From Bacteroidota bacterium (GTDB lineage: Bacteria > Bacteroidota > Bacteroidia > Sphingobacteriales > Sphingobacteriaceae), in contig VGGW01000004.1 of NCBI GenBank assembly GCA_016868395.1, forward strand, positions 1 to 37,676: a DNA stretch of 37,676 nt. The letters are read 5' to 3'. The number at the start of each line of letters is the position of its first letter. The first letter of the stretch is position 1. Below, piece by piece: positions 25,047 to 34,040 of this stretch. A program made the translations under genes and the position numbers. Below the pieces are notes generated by a model that saw nothing but the letters and a program-made list of their open reading frames with translations, was not told where the DNA came from and searched no databases.

Positions 25047-25736
25047 ATGTTGGGTGTAATACAGGCCAGAATGTCTTCAAAGCGGTTTAGAGGAAAAATG
25101 CTAACAGACTTGGAGGGTGTTACAATCCTGGAAAGAGTTGTGAGGCAGCTTAATAAGGCTAAAAATATAACAAAAGTTGTAGTTGGTACTTCTGTTGAAG
25201 AATCTGATAATGAAATTCAAGCTTTTTGTGAAAGCAAGGGTATTTCCTATTATAGAGGTCCGCTGGAAGATGTAGCTTTAAGGTTTATTGAAATATTAAA
25301 AATGGAAAAGCCTGATGCATTTGTCAGGATTTCGGGTGATAGCCCAACGATAGATCCACAAATAATCGATCATGCTACAGATACTTATCGCAATGGAAAT
25401 TTCGATTTGGTAACCAATGTTTTCCCGCGGACGTTCCCAATGGGGCAGTCTGTCGAAGTATTGTCATCACAGAAATATTTAGACACATACGAATGTTTCA
25501 CTGAAGATTATCATTTTGAACATGTTACAAAATATTATTACGAAAATCAAGGAAAATTTAGCATCAAAAATTTTGAAAGCCCTGTCAATTATGCAAGCGT
25601 CAATTTATGTGTTGATACTCCTGGCGACCTCAAAATGATGGTAAAGATCCTTAAATTTTGTAAAAATGATTCACAGGATTTCAAGCATCTGGCAGAAGCA
25701 TATTTACATTTAAACAATTTATCGGAAGTTGAATAA
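25047..25736 (+). CDS. SpsF-like cytidylyltransferase-family protein
   Basis: A 229-residue nucleotidyltransferase-fold protein. It opens with IQARMSSKRFRGKML (residues 5-19), corresponding to the IIQARMGSTRLPGKVL motif of SpsF and KdsB-like enzymes that activate acidic sugars with CTP. The usual Pro before GK is Arg here. VRISGDSPTIDPQIID (about 94-109) supplies the conserved acidic residues for metal binding. Next to a NeuB-family gene it probably activates the sugar acid as the CMP form. It may instead act on another sugar phosphate; the substrate is not shown. Confidence 0.75.
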   Translation: MLGVIQARMSSKRFRGKMLTDLEGVTILERVVRQLNKAKNITKVVVGTSVEESDNEIQAFCESKGISYYRGPLEDVALRFIEILKMEKPDAFVRISGDSPTIDPQIIDHATDTYRNGNFDLVTNVFPRTFPMGQSVEVLSSQKYLDTYECFTEDYHFEHVTKYYYENQGKFSIKNFESPVNYASVNLCVDTPGDLKMMVKILKFCKNDSQDFKHLAEAYLHLNNLSEVE

Positions 25737-26742
25737 ATCAAAATTGAAAGTTGGAGTAATAGGATTGGGTGTTGGTGAAAGGCATGCCGATGTTTATGCC
25801 GCTGATTCGCGATGTGAATTAGTTTCTATTTGTGACCTTAATCCTGAAAAACTGGAGAGTGTCGGACAGAAATATAATTCTTCAGTTTTAACCACGGATG
25901 CAAGAGATATTCTTACAAATAGTTCGATTGATCTGGTATCCATTGCATCTTTTGATAATTTTCATTACGAACAGATTTTGCTTGCAATTGAAAATGACAA
26001 ACATATATTTGTTGAAAAGCCTTTATGCCTGCATGATAGCGAATTTGAACAAATTAGCATGTCGTTAAAAGACAAGCCAAACATTAAAATATCCTCAAAT
26101 CTAGTGCTAAGGACAGCACCACATTTTTTAAAAGTTAAGGAGAAGATCGATTCAGGATATTTTGGAAAATTATATTATTTTGAAGGAGACTATAACTACG
26201 GAAGGATTCAGAAGATAATTTCAAGTTGGCGAGGCCAGATATCATTTTATTCAGTGACACATGGTGGTGCTATACACTTAATTGATCTTATATTATGGTT
26301 GTCACAGGAAAAAATAACAGAAGCTATTGCAGTAGGCAATAAAATCAGTACAGCTGATTCAGAATTCAAATATCCTGATATGGTGACTGCTTTGTTGAAA
26401 TTCAGTAATGGTATGACTGCAAAGATTGCAGCGAATTTTGGATGCATGATGCCTCATCATCACGGTTTGTCGGTATTTGGATCAAAAGCATCATACATTA
26501 AATCATTTGCGACAGAGAAATACTATACATCAAGAGATTCAACTCTCATGCCAGAGGAGTTTACCTACGAGGAGAAGTTTCGAAAGGACGATATTTTGAA
26601 GTCTTTTGTGTCTTCGATAATAGAGGGCTCTGAGCCGTTAGTATCTTTATCAGACGTTTTTAATGCGATGTCGGTGTCACTTGCAATTGAACGATCTTTA
26701 AAATCTTTAAATTGGGAAAAAGTATCTTATTTAAATCATTAA
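25729..26742 (+). CDS. Gfo/Idh/MocA-family oxidoreductase
   Basis: A cytoplasmic NAD(P)-dependent sugar oxidoreductase of 337 residues. It has an N-terminal Rossmann domain (KVGVIGLGVGERHADVYA, 7-24), the family's EKP motif (VEKPLC, 95-100), and the central-domain catalytic HGGAIHLIDLILWL stretch (178-191) with His183 and Asp186. There is no ATG near the domain start: translation must begin at TTG 25729, inside the preceding gene's end, or at TTG 25744. It has no export signal, unlike the GH109-like protein at 13642. Just before a DegT aminotransferase, it probably makes the keto sugar that is then aminated. Confidence 0.85.
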   Translation: MNKSKLKVGVIGLGVGERHADVYAADSRCELVSICDLNPEKLESVGQKYNSSVLTTDARDILTNSSIDLVSIASFDNFHYEQILLAIENDKHIFVEKPLCLHDSEFEQISMSLKDKPNIKISSNLVLRTAPHFLKVKEKIDSGYFGKLYYFEGDYNYGRIQKIISSWRGQISFYSVTHGGAIHLIDLILWLSQEKITEAIAVGNKISTADSEFKYPDMVTALLKFSNGMTAKIAANFGCMMPHHHGLSVFGSKASYIKSFATEKYYTSRDSTLMPEEFTYEEKFRKDDILKSFVSSIIEGSEPLVSLSDVFNAMSVSLAIERSLKSLNWEKVSYLNH

Positions 26743-26752
26743 ACTATAGAAT

Positions 26753-27904
26753 ATGAATATACCTTTTGGGGTACCTATGATAGGGCCAGAAGAAAGAAAT
26801 GCAGTAGCTGAAGTATTGGCAGGACCAATCCTGGTACACGGACCTAAAGCAACTGATTTTGAAAGGGCATTTGCAGAATTTACAAAAGCTCCGCATGCTA
26901 TTAGCGTTTCCTCATGTACAGCGGGGATGCATTTAATCTATTTCACTTTGGGATTCGGACCTGGTGATGAGGTGATCGTACCTGCACAAACCCACGTGGC
27001 AACTGCTCATGCAGTTGAATTGACAGGAGCAAAAGCAGTTTTTGTCGAGGCTGAGACGGAGACCGGAAATATTGATATCGATAAAATAGAGGCTGCTATT
27101 ACATCTAAAACGAAAGCAATAGCAGTTGTACATTATTTAGGAGTACCTGTAGATATGCCGCGTGTAAAGGCCATTGCAGATAAACATAGTTTGTTTCTTC
27201 TCGAAGACTGTGCCCTGTCACCAGGTGCATCAGTAGACGGCATACACACTGGCCTTCATGGTGATGCGGGTGTATTCTCATTCTATCCGGTAAAGCATAT
27301 TACTACTGCTGAAGGAGGTATGATCATATTAAAAGATTCTGAGTTGGCAGCTAAATTAAAACTCAGAAAGGCATTTGGTGTAGACCGCACACATGGTGAA
27401 CGAAAAGTGCCGGGAGTTTACGATACTGTTGTATTAGGATTTAACTACCGGATGAGTGAATTACACGCTGCAATAGGCATTGAGCAAATTAAAAAGTTGC
27501 CAGACTTTTTAGCAAAAAGATTGGCAAATCATCAAGAATTATCAAGAAATTTAGCTAATGTAGATGGTTTGAATGTATTGCCCGCGCCGGTTAATGATAG
27601 ATTTACAAGTTGTCACTATTGTCTCTCTGTTATTCTGGATCCTACTTTGGCAGCAAGAAGGCCTGAGATTATGGATGAACTAACGAAAGCTGGAGTCGGA
27701 TCAAGTGTTTACTATCCTCAACCAGTTCCCCGTATGACATATTACAAGGAGAAATATGGCTATGATGAGACACTTTATCCTTATGCCACAATGTTCAGTG
27801 ATCAAACTATCGCGCTTCCAGTTGGCCCTCATTTGAATGCAAACGATATGAAAACGATAGCAGATACATTAATTAAAATCATAAAAAACATTAATAATGG
27901 GTAA
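26753..27904 (+). CDS. DegT/DnrJ/EryC1/StrS-family sugar aminotransferase
   Basis: A PLP-dependent enzyme of 383 residues that would transfer an amino group from glutamate or glutamine to a keto sugar. The PLP-lysine is Lys181 in SFYPVKHITTAEGGM, a retained Lys that favours transamination over the dehydratase branch. Asp152 in LEDCALSPGA contacts the pyridine nitrogen, and Asn in GFNYRMSELHAAIG (about 225-238) matches the conserved NYRM. It lies 10 bases after the oxidoreductase gene and overlaps the next SDR gene by 8 bases. Confidence 0.9.
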   Translation: MNIPFGVPMIGPEERNAVAEVLAGPILVHGPKATDFERAFAEFTKAPHAISVSSCTAGMHLIYFTLGFGPGDEVIVPAQTHVATAHAVELTGAKAVFVEAETETGNIDIDKIEAAITSKTKAIAVVHYLGVPVDMPRVKAIADKHSLFLLEDCALSPGASVDGIHTGLHGDAGVFSFYPVKHITTAEGGMIILKDSELAAKLKLRKAFGVDRTHGERKVPGVYDTVVLGFNYRMSELHAAIGIEQIKKLPDFLAKRLANHQELSRNLANVDGLNVLPAPVNDRFTSCHYCLSVILDPTLAARRPEIMDELTKAGVGSSVYYPQPVPRMTYYKEKYGYDETLYPYATMFSDQTIALPVGPHLNANDMKTIADTLIKIIKNINNG

Positions 27905-28937
27905 TATACCAATCAAAAATCGTCGCGTTTTAATTATTGGCGGCGGTGGCTTTATCGGCCATAATTTGGCTCTACATTTAAAAAGTTTAGAGGCTGAAGT
28001 AACTATAATTGATGGCCTTGAGGTTAATAATCTGACCTCTGTTTTAGGTAATTCTGATAATTTGCCCTATCCTCATTTATCTTACACTGTACTTAATGAG
28101 CGTCTCGATCTTTTGAGAAAATCAGGTATCCCTCTTTTTGTGCAGGATGCCAGAGATTATCATGCATTATCACATCTGATTAATAAAATTGATCCTCAAG
28201 TAATTGTACATTTGGCAGCTGTCTCTCATGCAAACCGTTCGAATAAAGATCCATATTCAACTTTTGATCATAGCCTCCGTACACTTGAGAATGCACTAGA
28301 TAATGCAAAAGATCGAGTTGAGCATTTTATTTACCTCTCGTCAAGCATGGTCTACGGCCATTTCAAAAATGATCAGGTTGATGAATCAACTATTTGCGAA
28401 CCTCTTGGAATATATGGTGCATTAAAATATTCTGGTGAAAAAATGGTAATAGCATACAACCAGGTCTTCAATCTTCCGTATACCATCATTAGGCCGTCTG
28501 CACTATATGGTGAAAGATGTATCAGCAGAAGGGTTGGGCAAATTTTTATAGAGAATGCTCTATTTGGAAATGAAATCACCATCAATGGTGATGGATCAGA
28601 CGGACTTGATTTTACCTATATCCAGGATTTAGTGAATGGATTAACAAATGTGATCACTAGTGAGGGATCTAAAAATCAGATATTCAATTTAACCTATGGA
28701 TCAGCCAGAAGTATATCGGATATGATTGATATTTTAAGAGGTTACTTCCCAAAAATATCTGTTAAAAGTATCGCTAAAGACGCTTTGATGCCGGATCGTG
28801 GAACACTTTCAGTAGACAAGGCAAGAGATCTGATAGGTTATAATCCAACATGGTCATTGGATCAAGGATATCCTAAATATATTGAATGGTATATGGATCT
28901 ATTTAATCGGAATCCTGAACTTGCTAATAAAAAATAG
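27897..28937 (+). CDS. NAD-dependent epimerase/dehydratase (extended SDR)
   Basis: A 346-residue sugar-modifying SDR. GGGGFIGHNL (15-24) binds the dinucleotide; SSSMVYG and the YGALK form of the Tyr-x3-Lys pair make the active site; NGDGSDGLDFTYIQDLV is the usual substrate-domain motif. VHLAAVSHANRSNKDPYST replaces the more common HLAA-x-VG stretch. There is an enlarged segment after strand 2 (about 40-85, with NSDNLPYPHLSYTVLNERLDLL). Epimerase, dehydratase and reductase activities cannot be told apart by sequence. Its stop overlaps the next GTG start by one base. Confidence 0.8.
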   Translation: MGNIPIKNRRVLIIGGGGFIGHNLALHLKSLEAEVTIIDGLEVNNLTSVLGNSDNLPYPHLSYTVLNERLDLLRKSGIPLFVQDARDYHALSHLINKIDPQVIVHLAAVSHANRSNKDPYSTFDHSLRTLENALDNAKDRVEHFIYLSSSMVYGHFKNDQVDESTICEPLGIYGALKYSGEKMVIAYNQVFNLPYTIIRPSALYGERCISRRVGQIFIENALFGNEITINGDGSDGLDFTYIQDLVNGLTNVITSEGSKNQIFNLTYGSARSISDMIDILRGYFPKISVKSIAKDALMPDRGTLSVDKARDLIGYNPTWSLDQGYPKYIEWYMDLFNRNPELANKK

Positions 28938-29635
28938 TGACTAAGGTGGTAATTCAGAACGATGCCTGGCTAACGGGATTGATAGGTTGTGATTCATACC
29001 ATCTTACAGGTCAATTGGAGAATTTAGAACCGGACTTAACTTTCGAGCCAAAATCTTTCATTGATGTAAAAATTCCTGTTAACCAGATCGGCCCGTTGAC
29101 CGCTCTCCAGAATTTGGGATTCCGTCTGATAGACACAAATGTTCAGCTTTTAAAGACTGCAGGTGAAATGAGGTTGGGTGGGTATGAATGCCGGTTTGCA
29201 TCAGAGCATGATTATGATTCTGTCTGTGATATTGCCGGTTCCTCATTTACCAAAAGTCGCTTCCATTTGGACCCTTTAATAAGTAAAGAGACCGCTGATC
29301 TTGTGAAAAAAGAATGGGCAGGTAATTTCTTTAAAGGTCTACGGGGAAAATGGATGGTTTTGGCCGAGGTGGAGGGTAAAGTAGTTGGGTTCCTTCAATT
29401 GCTTAAAAGATCTGATTCTGCCATCGTCATTGATCTTATTGCCATAGAACCAAATATGCAAGGCAGAGGAATCGCCGGATCGATGATTAGTTTTGCAAAT
29501 AGTGAATGCCTGGAAGCTCCGGGTGATATCATTGTAGGAACCCAAATTTCTAATATTCAGTCACTTGCTTTCTATGTTAAGCATGGCTTCAGAATTATTT
29601 CTGCAGATTATGTGCTGCATTTACATACAAATTAA
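28937..29635 (+). CDS. GNAT N-acetyltransferase, WecD-like
   Basis: A 232-residue acetyltransferase starting at GTG. The first 75 residues look like the N-terminal half seen in dTDP-fucosamine acetyltransferases (WecD), and SSFTKSRFHLDPLISKETADLVKKEW (102-127) resembles the SRF-x2-DP segment of that family. The GNAT acetyl-CoA loop is QGRGIA (175-180) after VIDLIAIEPNM, with the C-terminal SLAFYVKHGFR. It probably acetylates the amino group put on by the DegT enzyme two genes upstream. The one-base overlap with the SDR gene fits co-translation. Confidence 0.82.
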   Translation: MTKVVIQNDAWLTGLIGCDSYHLTGQLENLEPDLTFEPKSFIDVKIPVNQIGPLTALQNLGFRLIDTNVQLLKTAGEMRLGGYECRFASEHDYDSVCDIAGSSFTKSRFHLDPLISKETADLVKKEWAGNFFKGLRGKWMVLAEVEGKVVGFLQLLKRSDSAIVIDLIAIEPNMQGRGIAGSMISFANSECLEAPGDIIVGTQISNIQSLAFYVKHGFRIISADYVLHLHTN

Positions 29636-29647
29636 TAGGTATTCGGA

Positions 29648-30661
29648 ATGTTGATTGAAAGTTATAATACGGAAAAAAAAGTTTTTATAATTGCAGAGAT
29701 TGGCAACAATCACGAGGGTGATTTTGGCCTTGCTCAAGAAATGATTGCCCAGGCTGCACAAGCCGGGGTTGATGCAGTAAAGTTTCAAACAATTATCCCA
29801 GAACTCCTGGTTGATCGAAGTCAGCAGGAAAGAATCACAAGGCTAAAAAAGTTTCAGTTCACGTATGAGCAATTTGAATCATTAGCAAAAATTGCAAAAG
29901 AAAATAAAGTTATCTTTTGCTCTACTCCTTTTGATCTTCAGAGTGCTAATTTTCTCAATGGCATTCAGTCTCTATTTAAAATAGCTTCAGGAGATAATAA
30001 TTTCTTTCCCTTAATTGACCACGTGGCATCATTCTGTAAGCCTATGATCATTTCAACAGGTTTATCGAATATTGATTTATTGAGAAACCTTCATAATCGG
30101 ATTACAAGAATATGGGCTAAAGAAGGTATGAATCCAGGGCTAGCATTCTTACATTGTTTAACAAGTTATCCTACCCCGGTTGACCAGGCCGGACTTTCAT
30201 CCATCTATAAGCTTAGGGAAGAATTTCCAGATTTAGTGATAGGTTATTCTGATCATACTATGGGTATTAACGCCGCATTGTATTCGGTTGTGGCTGGTGC
30301 CAGGATAATTGAGAAACATTTCACAATTGATAAAAACTATTCAGACTTTAGGGATCATCAACTTTCAGCTGACCCAACTGATATGAAAAATCTGGTGGAT
30401 GGCGTACGTGAAATAGAGTCGATGTTTGGAGCTGGCCCTGGAAATGAATCACACTGTGAAAAGGATATGCATGAAGTGGCGCGGCGTTCAATTGCCGCCG
30501 CTGTCGATTTGCCAATTGGAACAATTGTCGAAATGGAGCATCTTACTTGGGTACGCCCCGGCACTGGAATGGCTCCTGGTGAAGAGTCAATTCTGGTTGG
30601 AAAAAGGGTAGTTACAGAAAAATTATCAGGGGAAATTTTCGCTCCCAAGGACGTCATTTGA
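29648..30661 (+). CDS. NeuB-family sugar-acid synthase (sialic / pseudaminic / legionaminic acid synthase type)
   Basis: Condenses phosphoenolpyruvate with a hexosamine-type aldehyde to make a 3-deoxy nonulosonic or related acid. The 337-residue protein has the TIM-barrel signatures FIIAEIGNNHEGD (13-25), AVKFQT (43-48), FCSTPFD, KIASGDNN, ISTGLS, LHCLTSYPTP and GYSDHTMG, then EKHFTIDKN. The C-terminal antifreeze-like SAF domain (about 285-337: RRSIAAAVDLPIGTIVEMEHLTWVRPGTG) is complete. Which sugar it uses cannot be decided: the hydrolysing UDP-sugar 2-epimerase (NeuC/LegG) or PseG that normally feeds such an enzyme is not encoded in the window. Confidence 0.9.
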   Translation: MLIESYNTEKKVFIIAEIGNNHEGDFGLAQEMIAQAAQAGVDAVKFQTIIPELLVDRSQQERITRLKKFQFTYEQFESLAKIAKENKVIFCSTPFDLQSANFLNGIQSLFKIASGDNNFFPLIDHVASFCKPMIISTGLSNIDLLRNLHNRITRIWAKEGMNPGLAFLHCLTSYPTPVDQAGLSSIYKLREEFPDLVIGYSDHTMGINAALYSVVAGARIIEKHFTIDKNYSDFRDHQLSADPTDMKNLVDGVREIESMFGAGPGNESHCEKDMHEVARRSIAAAVDLPIGTIVEMEHLTWVRPGTGMAPGEESILVGKRVVTEKLSGEIFAPKDVI

Positions 30662-30680
30662 TAAATATAAAATTAGGATT

Positions 30681-32513
30681 ATGTGCGGGATTGCCGGCTA
30701 TATAGGTAAAAAGATCATTGAAGATAAAACGATCCAGTTCACTCTTGCTCAAATGAGCAAGCGTGGACCGGATCAGCAGGAGGCAAGGCAATTTAGTTAC
30801 GGTGACTATTCGATTTTCTTACCTCATAGTCGACTTAGTATTATAGATTTGGATTCACGCTCCGATCAGCCTTACACTATTGGTGATTATGTAATAATTT
30901 TCAACGGAGAAATATATAATTACGTTGAGCTCAAGGAGAAGCTGGTAAAAGATGGTGTAGTTTTTCATACTTCCTCAGACACCGAGGTATTACTACAATA
31001 TTTTATCCGTTATGGTGAAAACTGCGTAGAGCATTTTGAGGGAATGTGGGCTTTTGCGATTTACAATACCGTAACGGGTAAAATCTTTTTGTCCAGAGAT
31101 CGCTTCGGGGAAAAGCCACTGTATTATTACTCGGATGATGAAAACGGATTTTATTTTGGATCAGAAGTGAAATTTCTGAGTGCTCTGTCTGGAATCAATT
31201 TTAAGGTTAACAAAAGACAGTTACAGCGATACTTAGGCCAGGGATATAAAGCACTTTATAAGAAAAGTGAAACATTCTTTGAAGATGTTTTCGAGTTAGC
31301 TTCAGGAGAAAACTGTATTATCAGTCCCGGATCTAAGCCCGAATTCAAGAAATATTGGAAACCAATTACTAAAATTAATCATTCGATGACCTTGACCGAG
31401 GCCATTGAAGGGAGCCGTGAGCGCCTGATCAATAGTATGAAGATCAGGCTTCGTGCAGATGTGCCCCTGGCATTTTGTTTAAGCGGCGGCGTAGATTCAG
31501 CGTCATTGGTTTCTATCGCGGCGAAAGTATTTAATTATAACGTAGAAACTTTCTCTATTATTGATTCTGATGATCGGTATAATGAATTGGATAATATACA
31601 GGCTACCATAGACGACACTGGTTGCAAACACACTATGATTAGCCTCTCGCATGATAATTCTTTGGACAGATTACAGGAATTAATTGCTTATCATGATGCT
31701 CCAATAGCCACGACTACGTTTTTTGTACACTCAATGCTGTCAGAGAAAATAAATGAATCAGGGTTCAAGGTGGCTTTTTCAGGTACTTCCGCAGATGAGC
31801 TTTTCACGGGATATTATGATCATTTCCTGTTGCACCTAAATGAAATGCATGATCATCCTGATTATGAAACGTATCTAAACGATTGGTATACACATACGGG
31901 TACATTTGTTAGAAATCCTATACTCAAAAATCCGGATCTATACAGAAAAACTCCCAATTTCAGAGAGCACGTATTTGATAATTCTAAGGAGTTTTGCGGA
32001 TATCTGAAGGGAGATTTTAAGGAGGAATATTCTGAAGCAAACTATACGGATAACATGCTTAGAAACCGAATGTTGAATGAATTATTTCATGAAGCTACAC
32101 CCGTTATCCTGCATGAAGATGATTTAAATTCAATGCTTTATTCAATAGAAAACAGAAGCCCGTTCCTGGATACTGAATTATTTCAGTTCGCCTTCTCTAT
32201 TCCAGCAGAACATTTAATAAAAGACGGCTATGGTAAGTATGTATTGCGCGAGTCTATGGCCGGGATTTTAAATGACCAGGTTCGTCTTGATCGCCGTAAG
32301 AAGGGATTTAATGCCTCCATAAATTCATTGTTTGACTTACAGAATGAGGAAACCAGGGCTTATTTTCTTGATCCTGCGGCATCTATTTTCGAGATAGTAA
32401 AAAGGGAGCCAATTGTTAAGTTATTTGATTTAAACCCGGCACCCAATGAATACAGTAAATTTTTATTCAATTTCATGAATGCCCGCATTTTTCTCGATCA
32501 GCACTCATTATAG
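30681..32513 (+). CDS. AsnB-like glutamine-dependent amidotransferase (asparagine synthase family)
   Basis: A 610-residue protein with an N-terminal glutamine amidotransferase domain, nucleophile Cys2 in MCGIAGYIG and NGEIYNY (75-81), and a C-terminal ATP-pyrophosphatase domain with LSGGVDSASLV (267-277). Such paralogues in polysaccharide loci often amidate sugars instead of aspartate. Here the gene sits nine bases before a WbpG/PseA-like amidotransferase and 19 bases after the NeuB-type synthase, so a role in sugar amidation or as ammonia supplier is likely but unproven. True asparagine synthetase remains possible. Confidence 0.85.
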   Translation: MCGIAGYIGKKIIEDKTIQFTLAQMSKRGPDQQEARQFSYGDYSIFLPHSRLSIIDLDSRSDQPYTIGDYVIIFNGEIYNYVELKEKLVKDGVVFHTSSDTEVLLQYFIRYGENCVEHFEGMWAFAIYNTVTGKIFLSRDRFGEKPLYYYSDDENGFYFGSEVKFLSALSGINFKVNKRQLQRYLGQGYKALYKKSETFFEDVFELASGENCIISPGSKPEFKKYWKPITKINHSMTLTEAIEGSRERLINSMKIRLRADVPLAFCLSGGVDSASLVSIAAKVFNYNVETFSIIDSDDRYNELDNIQATIDDTGCKHTMISLSHDNSLDRLQELIAYHDAPIATTTFFVHSMLSEKINESGFKVAFSGTSADELFTGYYDHFLLHLNEMHDHPDYETYLNDWYTHTGTFVRNPILKNPDLYRKTPNFREHVFDNSKEFCGYLKGDFKEEYSEANYTDNMLRNRMLNELFHEATPVILHEDDLNSMLYSIENRSPFLDTELFQFAFSIPAEHLIKDGYGKYVLRESMAGILNDQVRLDRRKKGFNASINSLFDLQNEETRAYFLDPAASIFEIVKREPIVKLFDLNPAPNEYSKFLFNFMNARIFLDQHSL

Positions 32514-32522
32514 AACACTTAA

Positions 32523-33656
32523 GTGAAATACTGTACAAATTGTATACTGCCAGATTCGCGCCCTGGAATCATTATTGAAGCAAATGGTGTTTGTAATGCC
32601 TGCAATAATTTTTCCGTTACTAAAAGCACAATAGATTTTGTCAAAAGAGAGGAACAGTTCCTTGAGGTTGTCAGAAAAGCCAAATTAAAAAGTACCGGGT
32701 ACGATTGTATAATTCCCGTTAGTGGTGGAAAAGATAGTACCTGGCAAGTGGTGAGGTGCCTTGAATATGGCTTAAATATTCTTGCAGTAACATGGAAAAC
32801 TCCAGGAAGAACGGGAATCGGGCAGGAAAATCTGGATAATCTGGTTTCCTTAGGAGTTGATCATATTGACTATACCATAAGCCCTAAGGTCGAAAGAAAG
32901 TTTATGTTAAAAGCATTTGAGAAATATGGGTCAACAGCTATTCCAATGCATATGGCAATGTTTGCCATACCTCCAAAAATCGCAGCTAGCTTTGGTATAC
33001 CCCTGATAGTTTGGGGCGAGAATTCAGCTTTTGAATATGGTACCGATGACGAGGCCTTAACTGGATTCAAAATAGATAGTAATTGGCTCAAGAAATTCGG
33101 AGTTACGAACGGTACTAGTGCCGAAGATTGGATATCTGAGGATCTAACTAAAAAGGAACTTACACCTTACTTCTCATTAAATGATAAACAAATCGATGAA
33201 GCAGGGATTAACGCAATTTTTCTTGGATATTATTTTAATTGGGACGTTGAGACAAGCTTGGCTGTAGCTAAGGATAATGGATTCAAGGTTTCAGACAAAG
33301 CTAAAACAGGAATCTATAATTATGCTGATATTGATGATGATTTTATATCGATTCATCATTTTCTTAAGTGGTATAAATTCGGAATAACCCGATCGTTTGA
33401 TAATTTATCTCTTGAAATTCGAAACAAAAGGATTAGTCGCGAAGAGGCGGTTAACAGGCTTGCCTCATTAGGTGATGAGACACCCTATGAGGACATTCGG
33501 AAGTTCTGTAAATTTGTCGGAATAACCGAGCGTAGATTCTTTGAAATATCAGAAAAATTCAGGAATGAAGAGATTTGGAAAAAGATTGATGGGGTTTGGG
33601 GAATTCCAAATTACATAAATGAAGAACAGGTATGGACGAATCCAATAAATAGTTGA
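32523..33656 (+). CDS. N-acetyl sugar amidotransferase (WbpG/PseA family)
   Basis: A 377-residue PP-loop ATPase of the family that converts an N-acetyl group into an acetamidino group on surface sugars. The protein starts at GTG with MKYCTNCILPDSRPGI. Two CxxC pairs (Cys4/Cys7 and Cys24/Cys27) form the zinc site, and PVSGGKDSTWQ is the pyrophosphate loop. TWKTPGRTGIGQENLDNL and PLIVWGENSAFEYG are typical. In Pseudomonas, WbpG works with HisH/HisF-like partners that supply ammonia; none is encoded here, and the adjacent AsnB-like protein could serve instead. Confidence 0.88.
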   Translation: MKYCTNCILPDSRPGIIIEANGVCNACNNFSVTKSTIDFVKREEQFLEVVRKAKLKSTGYDCIIPVSGGKDSTWQVVRCLEYGLNILAVTWKTPGRTGIGQENLDNLVSLGVDHIDYTISPKVERKFMLKAFEKYGSTAIPMHMAMFAIPPKIAASFGIPLIVWGENSAFEYGTDDEALTGFKIDSNWLKKFGVTNGTSAEDWISEDLTKKELTPYFSLNDKQIDEAGINAIFLGYYFNWDVETSLAVAKDNGFKVSDKAKTGIYNYADIDDDFISIHHFLKWYKFGITRSFDNLSLEIRNKRISREEAVNRLASLGDETPYEDIRKFCKFVGITERRFFEISEKFRNEEIWKKIDGVWGIPNYINEEQVWTNPINS

Positions 33657-33658
33657 GT

Positions 33659-34039
33659 ATGAAATTTATAGAAAAGAATCCACCACGTACTTTTGAGGTT
33701 GGATACGATAAAAAAGGTATTATTAGTGATTGCGGTTCCATGTATCTGGAAGCAGACGAGCAGATCACACTCTTTACAGAAGCTGGTGGAGAATATGATG
33801 TCACCAAAAAGGACTGGGGCTTCTATGCTACTCCCTCGCTTAACGGCAGACTTGCAGGGTTTAAATTGAAGGCGGTTTTAACAAAAAATAGATACGATCG
33901 ATATTTTATTATGATCCTCGAAGAAGGTAAAGAAGAAGCCTTTCAGAAATATGTTGATGAAGAGCCTTTGCAGATTGTTGCGTGGCTGGACAGTGCTGAA
34001 AACCTGAATGAATTGGACAGTAAATTAAATAGCAAGTAA
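33659..34039 (+). CDS. Small conserved-looking protein of unknown function
   Basis: A protein of 126 residues from the ATG at 33659; a TTG two codons earlier at 33653 is also in frame and overlaps the preceding stop. I do not recognise it. It has no signal peptide or membrane segment, is acidic, and alternates strand-like stretches (PRTFEVGYDKKGIISDCGSMYLE, WGFYATPSLNGRLAGFKLKAVL, YDRYFIMILEEG) with a helical C-terminus (AEEL-type pattern around NLNELDSKLN). Wedged between the amidotransferase and methyltransferase genes with gaps of two bases or fewer, it is probably translated with them and could be an accessory or chaperone subunit of the amidation step. Confidence 0.65.
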   Translation: MKFIEKNPPRTFEVGYDKKGIISDCGSMYLEADEQITLFTEAGGEYDVTKKDWGFYATPSLNGRLAGFKLKAVLTKNRYDRYFIMILEEGKEEAFQKYVDEEPLQIVAWLDSAENLNELDSKLNSK

Positions 34040-34040
34040 A

